Assembly: GCA_910584325.1 (NCBI GenBank)
Contig: CAJTZH010000123.1
Coordinates: 1-5,856 of the forward strand
Length of the DNA stretch: 5,856 nt
Reading direction: 5' to 3'
DNA from: an uncultured Lachnospiraceae bacterium
GTDB taxonomy: Bacteria; Bacillota; Clostridia; Lachnospirales; Lachnospiraceae
Under the pieces are notes generated by a model, which was given only the letters and a program-made list of their open reading frames with translations, had not been told where the DNA came from and did no database searches. A program made the translations under genes and the position numbers. The first letter of the stretch is position 1. Each line of letters opens with the position of its first letter. This document shows positions 1-5,825 of the stretch, in pieces.

Positions 1-260
1 CGGCAGGTGATGAAAAGAGCGCCGAACGTATCGAAACAATCGAAGAGTACTTTAACTATGTGGGGATTTATACATGTACGGCGGAGGATGCTCCGCTTGC
101 AACGCTGCATGTTCAGTTATGTATGATTGAGAATGAGCTGCGGCTCCGCATCGGCTCGGAGACACTGGATATGACGAAACTAAGTTCCGGCAGTTACAGT
201 ATTTCCGGGAATACCGTAAGATATGAGAAAGACGGAAAAACTTATCTTTACAGGAAATAG
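1..260 (+). CDS. 3' end of a gene; product ends in a small beta-rich module shared with the next gene
   Basis: The reading frame is already open at base 3 and runs to a TAG at 258-260, so the window cuts off the 5' part of the gene. A GTG at 60 could serve as a start, but the codons before it (AGDEKSAERIETIEEYFNY) are fully coding-like and continue the homology described next, so an internal start is unlikely. The visible 86 residues resemble the last 100 or so residues of the downstream 615-residue protein. EKSAERIETIEEYFNYVGIY lines up with EDSAAIIRTLKRYVDHVGEY, and the two then share alternating beta-strand-like segments and an ending of type DGKTYLYRK versus NGKVHTYKK. The missing upstream part may therefore also be a repeat-containing membrane protein; that is inference. 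No catalytic motif is visible and the function is unknown. The gene is followed by a hairpin terminator. Confidence 0.75.
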   Translation, partial: AGDEKSAERIETIEEYFNYVGIYTCTAEDAPLATLHVQLCMIENELRLRIGSETLDMTKLSSGSYSISGNTVRYEKDGKTYLYRK

Positions 261-271
261 AGAAACGAAAG

Positions 272-328
272 AAGGTGCTGTTGTATACGAATGAGCAGAA
301 TAAGACTCATTATGCGACAGCCCCTTTT
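272..328 (+). terminator. Rho-independent terminator after the partial first gene
   Basis: The 5' arm (272-295, AAGGTGCTGTTG then TATACGAATGAG) pairs with the 3' arm (306-326, CTCATTATGCGACAGCCCCTT). Pairing is broken by one T-C mismatch, two G-T wobbles and a small CGA bulge, and the loop is about 10 bases (296-305). The stem runs into TTTT (325-328). The U-tract is short, so termination may be incomplete. The site lies 11 bases after the stop codon of the first gene and about 50 bases before the next start, which suggests separate transcription of the two genes. Confidence 0.6.
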
Positions 329-375
329 GTCTGATATCAGCGCGATATAGGAAGGTATGGAGAAAGGGAAAAATT

Positions 376-2223
376 ATGGATTTTGAAAGATTTAAGGCTG
401 TGAAGATTATTATGCAGCGCGCTCAGGTAAATAATTGTCCGATTTCTGCGGTAAAGACAACCATATACAAAGATACGACGACAGACAAGCATGTTTTTGT
501 AAATGAATTTAAAAATAACGCGGAATACGTGGTTGTTTCATTTTCTGTAAGAATATCCTGTTTTGATGAACAGATTAAATTGGTCGGAACCATCAAAGAT
601 TATAAATACAATGATGTTTTTGCAGCACCGGGTGAAGAGTTTGGGCAGAACAAACTGATTGCCAGTCCGGATGAATCGATAAACAGTTTTGCGGTTGAAA
701 TAACACATATTGAGTTTGAAGATGATTATTTCTGGGATGAAAGTATCAGGAAGATTGATAACCATAAAGCAGAAGAGACGATAGCAGTTGAGATGGCGCC
801 GGAGATACCGGTGGAGGAAGCTCCTGCCATAGAGGAAAGTCCCGTACAGAATGAAGTTTTAGCTGTAAGAGAAAATACCGTGCAGAACGAAGCAGCGGTT
901 GTAAGCAGGGATGCTGTACAGGAAGAAGTGTCTGTTGCAAAAGAACAGAAAAAACAAAAGGAGAAGAAGCCGATGCCGGGTTTTGTCAAGACATTGATTG
1001 TTTTTGGCATTATTGCGGTGCTGCTTATGATATCTTATATAGCTTTTTGTAAGTATAACCAGTACTCCGATTACAACAGGGGCGCCGCTTATATGGCAAG
1101 CGGGGAATATGATTATGCCATTACGGTCTATACGCGTCTGGGTAATTACGAGGATTCGCCGGCGCTTCTTTTGGAAGCGAAAAAAGCATATGCGGCATCT
1201 TTGTATGATGCGGGAGAGTATCAAAACGCCATTGCAATTTACCGGGAACTGGGAAATTGTGACGAACAGATACTTGCCTGCTATAACGGCTGGGTTCTGT
1301 CTATGGAGAAAGCCGGGCAGTATACGGAGGCGTTGCAGCTCGCGCAGGAGTCGGGACTTCCTATCGACGAGACGATTATAAACGAAATTAAATATCAGCT
1401 TGGGAAACAAAGTTTTGACAATCAGTCTTATGAGGAAGCAATTGGTTACTTTACGGAAGTGAGTGATTACGAGGATTCAAAAAAACTGATTCAGGACGTT
1501 ACTTATGCCTATGGCAGGCAGATGATGGACGCGGGAAATTACGAAAAAACAATCGAATTGTTTGAAACCATCAGTTCCTTTAAAGATGTTCCACAACTGC
1601 TCTTAAAGGTTCAGTATCTCCAGGGAGTGCGTTATAAGGACAGTAAATCTTATGAAGCGGCAATACAGTATTTTACCGAGGCAGGAGATTATGAGGACAG
1701 TGCTGCGCAGATGAAAGAATGTTATTTTATGCAGGCGCAGGATTATAAGAAACAGGGACAGTATGAGAAAGCGATGGAATATTTTAAACTCGCAGATGAT
1801 TATGAGGGAACGCAGGAAGAGTATTACAATGCGCTGTATCTGCATTTGTTAGAAGCGATGAAGACGGAAGTTACGCTTGAGACAGTGGAGCTTTTGGAAG
1901 AACTTCCGCGTGATTATGAAGATTCGGCTGCGATTATCCGGACATTAAAGCGATATGTAGACCATGTGGGCGAATATGAGTGGACGACGTCAAATGATAA
2001 GGATATTAATGAGAAGGGTGGATTTGAGGATCACATATTTGTAAAGCTGACCTTTACGGATGGAGAGGCACATATGACTGTAGACGGTAACGATGTCGAT
2101 TTAAAGGATTTTAAATATGACAGCGGTACAAACAGCAACACATATACGATGTTAAATACCACAACCATCACACGGACATTTAACGGAAAAGTCCACACAT
2201 ACAAAAAGATTATTGAAGAATAA
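376..2223 (+). CDS. Type II membrane protein with cytoplasmic beta domain and extracytoplasmic TPR-like 'YEDS' repeats
   Basis: 615 residues; ATG at 376 is preceded by AGAAAGG (361-367) at an 8-base spacing. Residues 1 to about 125 form a beta-rich domain that I do not recognise. Residues 133-188 are a Glu/Pro/Val/Ala-rich linker containing VQNE and VQEE repeats. A basic patch (189-199, KEQKKQKEKKP) precedes one hydrophobic helix at about 203-224. By the positive-inside rule the N-domain is cytoplasmic and the rest is outside. Residues 233-517 hold about seven helical TPR-like repeats with the pattern GxYxxAIxxFxxLGxYEDS. Residues 526-615 form a beta-rich C-terminal module matching the end of the preceding gene. 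TPR-like repeats usually bind proteins or peptides, so a sensor, adaptor or assembly role at the membrane is inferred. No enzymatic motif is seen. A terminator directly follows. Confidence 0.9.
   Translation: MDFERFKAVKIIMQRAQVNNCPISAVKTTIYKDTTTDKHVFVNEFKNNAEYVVVSFSVRISCFDEQIKLVGTIKDYKYNDVFAAPGEEFGQNKLIASPDESINSFAVEITHIEFEDDYFWDESIRKIDNHKAEETIAVEMAPEIPVEEAPAIEESPVQNEVLAVRENTVQNEAAVVSRDAVQEEVSVAKEQKKQKEKKPMPGFVKTLIVFGIIAVLLMISYIAFCKYNQYSDYNRGAAYMASGEYDYAITVYTRLGNYEDSPALLLEAKKAYAASLYDAGEYQNAIAIYRELGNCDEQILACYNGWVLSMEKAGQYTEALQLAQESGLPIDETIINEIKYQLGKQSFDNQSYEEAIGYFTEVSDYEDSKKLIQDVTYAYGRQMMDAGNYEKTIELFETISSFKDVPQLLLKVQYLQGVRYKDSKSYEAAIQYFTEAGDYEDSAAQMKECYFMQAQDYKKQGQYEKAMEYFKLADDYEGTQEEYYNALYLHLLEAMKTEVTLETVELLEELPRDYEDSAAIIRTLKRYVDHVGEYEWTTSNDKDINEKGGFEDHIFVKLTFTDGEAHMTVDGNDVDLKDFKYDSGTNSNTYTMLNTTTITRTFNGKVHTYKKIIEE
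1072..1926 (+). repeat. Tandem ~37-residue TPR-like repeats encoding YEDS motifs
   Basis: Within the 615-residue protein the position of the Tyr in the (G/D)(N/D)YEDS motif recurs at residues 258, 295 (Cys), 365, 402 (Phe), 439, 476 and 514. The spacings are 37, 70 (two units, with one degenerate repeat at about 303-330), 37, 37, 37 and 38. Each unit has two helices of type YxxGxxxxxxGxYxxAIxxF. The conserved motif is encoded by similar DNA (for example gattacgaggattc and gattatgaagattc), but the units differ enough in sequence that recent DNA-level duplication is not indicated. Confidence 0.8.
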
Positions 2224-2231
2224 TTTCAGAC

Positions 2232-2278
2232 ATGCACCACATTACCTAAGACAAAGTACTGTGGTGCATATTGTTTTT
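2232..2278 (+). terminator. Strong rho-independent terminator between the TPR gene and the phosphoesterase-like gene
   Basis: A perfect 10-bp stem, ATGCACCACA (2232-2241) with TGTGGTGCAT (2260-2269), is extended inward past one mismatch by TAC/GTA pairs. It is followed by TTGTTTTT (2271-2278). The hairpin starts 9 bases after the TAA of the TPR gene. Only 30 bases separate its T-tract from the next start codon, so the next gene depends on readthrough or on a promoter hidden in or upstream of the hairpin. Confidence 0.8.
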
Positions 2279-2297
2279 CCACAGAAAATGGTATCAG

Positions 2298-2302
2298 AGG
2301 AG
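2298..2302 (+). promoter_or_regulatory. Ribosome binding site fixing the start of the phosphoesterase-like gene
   Basis: AGGAG lies 6 bases before ATG 2309. The same frame is open from a TTG at 2213, but that start overlaps the previous gene's stop and would translate through the terminator hairpin. The ATG at 2309 also places the basic-then-hydrophobic anchor right at the N-terminus, as expected. Confidence 0.85.
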
Positions 2303-2308
2303 AGAAGA

Positions 2309-3625
2309 ATGAGTGGATTCAACAGAATAAAGCGGTTTGCTTTATTGGTACTTTTGGTATGTCTTTTTTCCGGTGTAATCAGCATCATCCATGAACAAAT
2401 CAGGGAAAGCCGTCAGGATAAGGTGGTCCTGCGGTTTGCGGTGACCTCAAGAACCAGTGTGTACGACGAGACGGATACTGCCCTGACAAATTATTTCAAG
2501 CAGGTTTACCGGTATGCCGACTCCAATTCGTATAAGAAGGTGGATGCGTTTATTATTAACGGTAATGTGACGGGGGACGGTTCAAAAGAAGCGTTTGACA
2601 GCGTCAACAGTCTTGCAAAGACGTGGCTTTTAAGCGGAACAAGGTTTTATACGACAAGGGCGGACGGCGATTTTATTGTTGGAGACGAAGGGGAGCAGAC
2701 AGCGGCCGACCCATATATTCAGGAGAAATTAGAGGACCAGGTTGTAAGAATTAATGGGTACACCTTTATTTTTATGACGCCGTATTACAATTACTATGAA
2801 CCGAAGCTGGACTGGCTGGAACAGACACTGGAACGGGTGACAAAATACAGCGAAAAACCGGTGTTTGTGTTTCAGTTTGACGCACTGAAGGACACATACT
2901 ACGGGACAGAAAGCTGGTATGCCATTGAATCGGAAAATATTATGAATATCATTGAAAAATATCCTGTGGCGGTCGATTTTTCTTCGTCAAGCAGCACTGC
3001 CTCCAATACGATGCGGAGCGTATTTCAGAGGAATGCTTCTTATGTGAATACAGGCGTTGTCTCCAATCTGAGAATGAATTTTTATGAATTCGGGCATGAC
3101 ACATATAGTGAAGTGATTCATGCGGGAAATGAAGGCGTCAGTCAGTGTAAGATTGTTGAAGTTTATGGGAGCGGTAAAGTAGAAATACTTACGATGGACT
3201 TGAATACAGGAAATTTATACAAAATGCCGGATTCCGATGATACGTTGATATTTACCTTGTATCCGGGGCAGAAGCATTTATACGGCTATACAAAAGAGGA
3301 TTTTGTTTCCGTGGACCAGCCTTGTTTTGATGAAAACGCAGAGGTCTCCTTTGAAAAAAATGAAAACGGTGAAACGGTCATGACGTTTGATAATGCCCAT
3401 GACAAAGACGGTATGTTGTTTTATAAAATTGTCGTAAGCGACAGAGTTGGAACGAGTGTTAAAGAGACCTGCACCTATGCTGATTTTTCACAGTGGGAAG
3501 TGCCAGAGCGGGAGAATGTCAGTCTGGGAGTACTCGAAAACGGGAAGTACCGGGTCGAAATAATACCTTATGATATTTTCGGAACGCAGGGGATGGCGAA
3601 AACAGTAAGTTTTTTGTCAGAATAA
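2309..3625 (+). CDS. Membrane-anchored, catalytically degenerate metallophosphoesterase-like protein with FN3/Ig-like C-domain
   Basis: 438 residues. Residues 1-9 are basic and 9-27 hydrophobic (FALLVLLVCLFSGVISII), giving a signal anchor with the main body outside. Cys18 is not in a good lipobox. The body follows the layout of calcineurin-like metallophosphoesterases, but each metal motif is changed. The usual SDTH is SRTS (47-50) and GDLT is GNVT (85-88). The GNHE region is near TTRADG (115-120), with no Asn-His pair. QHHP is QFDA (189-192), followed by a well-kept KDTYYGTESW, and SGHSH is SSSSS (225-229). Residues about 340-438 look like a beta-sandwich of FN3/Ig type (NGKYRVEIIPYDIFG, 411-425). 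The frame is intact, so this is read as a maintained pseudoenzyme, perhaps a ligand-binding wall protein, rather than a decaying gene. Family assignment is from motif spacing and recall; the binding role is inference. Confidence 0.8.
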   Translation: MSGFNRIKRFALLVLLVCLFSGVISIIHEQIRESRQDKVVLRFAVTSRTSVYDETDTALTNYFKQVYRYADSNSYKKVDAFIINGNVTGDGSKEAFDSVNSLAKTWLLSGTRFYTTRADGDFIVGDEGEQTAADPYIQEKLEDQVVRINGYTFIFMTPYYNYYEPKLDWLEQTLERVTKYSEKPVFVFQFDALKDTYYGTESWYAIESENIMNIIEKYPVAVDFSSSSSTASNTMRSVFQRNASYVNTGVVSNLRMNFYEFGHDTYSEVIHAGNEGVSQCKIVEVYGSGKVEILTMDLNTGNLYKMPDSDDTLIFTLYPGQKHLYGYTKEDFVSVDQPCFDENAEVSFEKNENGETVMTFDNAHDKDGMLFYKIVVSDRVGTSVKETCTYADFSQWEVPERENVSLGVLENGKYRVEIIPYDIFGTQGMAKTVSFLSE

Positions 3626-3645
3626 TAAATTAATTGAAAAACAGG

Positions 3646-3674
3646 TTGTGAAAGATGACATTTTAGTGTAAAAT
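3646..3674 (+). promoter_or_regulatory. Sigma-A-type promoter for the deacetylase gene
   Basis: TTGTGA (3646-3651, 4 of 6 to TTGACA) and TAAAAT (3669-3674, 5 of 6 to TATAAT) are separated by exactly 17 bases in an AT-rich, gene-free stretch. The predicted transcription start is near 3681, giving a leader of about 22 bases before ATG 3703. No terminator was seen between the preceding gene and this promoter, so readthrough from upstream is also possible. Confidence 0.6.
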
Positions 3675-3692
3675 ACTTATACGTATTAGTAT
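3673..3692 (+). promoter_or_regulatory. 20-bp near-perfect palindrome at the predicted transcription start (candidate operator)
   Basis: ATACTTATAC followed by GTATTAGTAT pairs at 9 of 10 positions; the only mismatch is at the sixth base of each arm. It overlaps the end of the -10 box, is centred on the predicted transcription start and ends next to the ribosome site. This is a classic place for a dimeric repressor to block initiation. It is not a terminator, because the hairpin would be AT-rich, loopless and without a T-tract. No regulator gene is present in the window. Confidence 0.45.
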
Positions 3693-3696
3693 GGAG
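3693..3696 (+). promoter_or_regulatory. Ribosome binding site deciding the deacetylase start
   Basis: GGAG lies 6 bases before ATG 3703. The upstream in-frame ATG at 3691 has no Shine-Dalgarno sequence before it, and its own codons contain this GGAG, so 3703 is preferred. The choice changes the protein by only four residues. Confidence 0.7.
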
Positions 3697-3702
3697 AAAA
3701 CA

Positions 3703-4671
3703 ATGACTGCTGAAATGAATATTGAAGAAGAAAACCGCCGTAGAAGGCGGATTAATAGAATAAAAAAGATTATCATCTGTCTTGTAATCATATGTATTAC
3801 CGTTCCTACTGCCTTATCAGGAATGCTGATGGTGAAAGTTGTCATGTTGGAAAAGGAACTGGAAGAGCTGCGCGCCAAGACATCTAAGACGCTCACGGCT
3901 GTAAACGGTCAGACGGCAGACTCTCATGCAACCGATATCATTGTCGGCGACGGCAAAAATGCGGCAGATTCGGATTTGTTTGAAGTCACTGATGTAGACA
4001 GGGCCGCGCAGGATGCGGAGATTGTGAACAACGAACAGGAAGGCAGGCGGGAAGTCTATCTTACATTTGACGACGGACCAAGCAGTAATACGGACGAGAT
4101 ACTGGATGTTTTGAAACAATACAATGTCAAGGCAACTTTTTTTGTGGTGGCAAAAACCGATGAGGAATCTCTCAGAAGGTATAACCGGATTGTGGATGAA
4201 GGCCATACTCTTGCTATGCATTCATATACCCATATTTATAATCAGATTTACGCGGATATGGAAGGTTATAAGAAGGATGTTTTGTCGCTGCAGGAATTTT
4301 TACAGGAGGTTACCGGCATCAAACCTGTTATTTATCGTTTTCCGGGCGGTTCAAGCAATACGATTATGAATGTGGATGTGCAGGAGTGTATTGCATTTCT
4401 GGAAGAACAACAGATTACATATTTTGACTGGAATGTTTCTTCCGGAGACGCGACAGGAAATGGTTATCCTGCAAGCACACTTGCGGAGAATGTGTTAAAC
4501 GGCTGTGCGAAGCATGATGTATCGATTGTTCTGATGCATGATGCCAATAATAAAGATGCGACGGTCGCTTCCTTATCAACAATTATAGAGACATTTCAGG
4601 AGATGGATGATGTAGTCTTACTTCCTCTGACGGAAGACTCTTATCCTGTTCGCCATACGAAGAAGCAGTAG
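3703..4671 (+). CDS. Membrane-anchored polysaccharide deacetylase (NodB domain, PgdA-like)
   Basis: 322 residues. A very basic N-terminus (NRRRRRINRIKK, 11-22) leads into a transmembrane helix at about 23-45, then a short charged helix (46-60), a polar linker to about 116, and the NodB catalytic domain to the end. All five family motifs are present: TFDDG (121-125, Asp123 as predicted base and Asp124 as metal ligand), HSYTH (173-177, His173 and His177 as metal ligands), RFPGG (212-216), DWN (242-244) and LMHD (277-280, His279 as predicted acid). The protein should therefore be an active divalent-metal hydrolase removing acetyl groups from GlcNAc residues. Peptidoglycan is the likeliest substrate in a Gram-positive, but an exported polysaccharide cannot be excluded. 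Peptidoglycan deacetylation in this family commonly raises lysozyme resistance. It has its own predicted promoter and is probably co-transcribed with the next gene. Confidence 0.92.
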   Translation: MTAEMNIEEENRRRRRINRIKKIIICLVIICITVPTALSGMLMVKVVMLEKELEELRAKTSKTLTAVNGQTADSHATDIIVGDGKNAADSDLFEVTDVDRAAQDAEIVNNEQEGRREVYLTFDDGPSSNTDEILDVLKQYNVKATFFVVAKTDEESLRRYNRIVDEGHTLAMHSYTHIYNQIYADMEGYKKDVLSLQEFLQEVTGIKPVIYRFPGGSSNTIMNVDVQECIAFLEEQQITYFDWNVSSGDATGNGYPASTLAENVLNGCAKHDVSIVLMHDANNKDATVASLSTIIETFQEMDDVVLLPLTEDSYPVRHTKKQ

Positions 4672-4676
4672 GAGGG
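4670..4676 (+). promoter_or_regulatory. Strong ribosome binding site overlapping the deacetylase stop codon
   Basis: AGGAGGG shares its first two bases with the TAG stop (4669-4671) and sits 3 to 4 bases before ATG 4680, slightly closer than usual. The overlap points to translational coupling and a shared transcript for the deacetylase and the acidic protein. Confidence 0.8.
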
Positions 4677-4679
4677 CAT

Positions 4680-5825
4680 ATGGGTTTTTTTGATGATTTG
4701 AAAAAGGAAATTTCACAGGCGGTAACTGAGCTGGTTTCCGATGAAGAACTGTTAAAAGAAGAGGACGGTTATGGGGCGGATGTAAAAAATACAATATCAC
4801 AGTCTGTTGATACAGAATATCTTGACGAAGACGATTACATTGAAACGGAAGATGATTACAGAGAAGACGAACCGCAGAGCATGGGGGTTGTGGTAGATGA
4901 TTTGGCGTCTGATGAGTATGTGAATACGATGAAGATAGATATTAAGGATTTGATTGCGTCATATTCCAACGAGTTAAATCAGAGCGGCGAGACACAGTCC
5001 CTGGAGGAAGAGAACGAAGAACAATACAACGGCGGATATGAAAACGAATATGAAGAGCAATATACTTCTGCCGGGCAGACGGCGGGAGAACAATATGTGA
5101 GCAGTTTACAGGAAGAAGAGGAGGCGCCGGGAGCAATGGAGGCCATGAGCGCTCTGGGATTTTCGGATGAACTGGCACAGATGTACGGAGACGATGATGA
5201 TGTCATGGTAAATACGCTGGATGACGACGTGTTTGGTGCAGAGACGGCGCAGGACGCGAAACCGGAGCTGACAGCAGAAGATATGTTACTAAAAGAGCCA
5301 ATACAGGAAGAACTACCATTAGAAGACATATTACCGAGGGAGGCAGTACCGGTAGAGGAGTATCCGGCAGAAGAACTATTACCGAAAGAACCGGCGGCAG
5401 AAGAAATACTGCCAATAGAGCCGGCGGTGGAAGAAAAAGCGGCAGTGGAACTGTTTCCAAAAGAGCCGGCAGCAGAGGAAATTGTACCAGAGCCGGTAGA
5501 GGAAGCTGTGGTTATTCAAGAGCCAGAACAGCAGGAACTGCCGATAGAACAGGCAGCCGTGGAACTTAAAGAATCCGAAGACGAGGACTGGATTACGGAG
5601 GAACTGCTTCCGGATGACTTTGAGACGGAGATACCCGTAATGCAGGAAATGGTTTCCAAGGAGCCTGTATGGGAAGAAGAAGCGGATATTAAGGAACCTG
5701 AGCCAAAAGAACTGGTAATAAAAGAACCTGAGCCGGAACTGCCGGCACCAAAAGAGCCAGAGATAAAGAAAACGGCTGCGAAGAAGACGGAGACGAAAAA
5801 GGTTTTTTGGAAAAGAAGATTTTGA
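4680..5825 (+). CDS. Acidic, repeat-rich, probably disordered cytoplasmic protein with possible membrane-binding ends
   Basis: 381 residues with no signal peptide or transmembrane helix. The N-terminus (1-19, MGFFDDLKKEISQAVTELV) could form an amphipathic helix. From memory it resembles N-terminal extensions of Lachnospiraceae bactofilin-type (polymer-forming cytoskeletal) proteins, and the segment VMVNTLDDDVF (175-185) recalls the same proteins; yet no bactofilin beta-helix domain is present. Residues 20-200 are highly acidic with several Tyr-rich stretches. Residues about 200-290 are Glu/Pro/Ala repeats of type PAAEEILPKE, and 338-360 carry KEPEP repeats. The last 19 residues are basic and end KKVFWKRRF. 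The two ends could hold the protein at the membrane with an acidic disordered middle. It lies 8 bases after the deacetylase gene and is probably coupled to it. No known function is recognised; a scaffold or adaptor role is inference. Confidence 0.85.
   Translation: MGFFDDLKKEISQAVTELVSDEELLKEEDGYGADVKNTISQSVDTEYLDEDDYIETEDDYREDEPQSMGVVVDDLASDEYVNTMKIDIKDLIASYSNELNQSGETQSLEEENEEQYNGGYENEYEEQYTSAGQTAGEQYVSSLQEEEEAPGAMEAMSALGFSDELAQMYGDDDDVMVNTLDDDVFGAETAQDAKPELTAEDMLLKEPIQEELPLEDILPREAVPVEEYPAEELLPKEPAAEEILPIEPAVEEKAAVELFPKEPAAEEIVPEPVEEAVVIQEPEQQELPIEQAAVELKESEDEDWITEELLPDDFETEIPVMQEMVSKEPVWEEEADIKEPEPKELVIKEPEPELPAPKEPEIKKTAAKKTETKKVFWKRRF
5364..5495 (+). repeat. Imperfect ~30-45 bp tandem repeats encoding PA(A/V)EE-LPKE units
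   Basis: The encoded units PAEELLPKE (229-237), PAAEEILPIE (238-247), PAVEEKAAVELFPKE (248-262) and PAAEEIVPEP (263-272) follow one another. At DNA level, blocks like ccggcggcagaagaaat and ccggcagcagaggaaat recur. This part and its left flank use more tta, cta and gta codons than the neighbouring genes, which fits expansion from a simple-sequence seed. Such tracts often vary in copy number between strains. Confidence 0.65.

Noticed and set aside
331..340. Perfect 10-bp palindrome CTGATATCAG just after the first terminator.
   Set aside because: Several 10-bp palindromes are expected by chance in a window of this size, and it is not placed against a recognisable promoter.
327..355. Possible promoter for the TPR gene with TTGTCT as -35.
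   Set aside because: The base positions 17 downstream read GGAAGG, and the nearest AT-rich hexamer (GATATA) is only 11 bases away, so no acceptable -10 pairs with it.
2360..2364. Cys18 of the phosphoesterase-like protein as a lipoprotein lipidation site.
   Set aside because: The residues before it are Leu-Leu-Val, lacking the small residue usually found at -1 of a lipobox, so a signal anchor is more likely.
3691..3693. ATG 12 bases upstream of the chosen deacetylase start.
   Set aside because: No Shine-Dalgarno sequence precedes it, and it lies within the palindrome and very close to the predicted transcription start; ATG 3703 has GGAG at a 6-base spacing.
4685..4691. Run of seven T in the first codons of the acidic protein (and six T near its end) as a phase-variation slippage tract.
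   Set aside because: The runs are short and simply encode Phe-Phe and Val-Phe; nothing indicates that an alternative frame is used.
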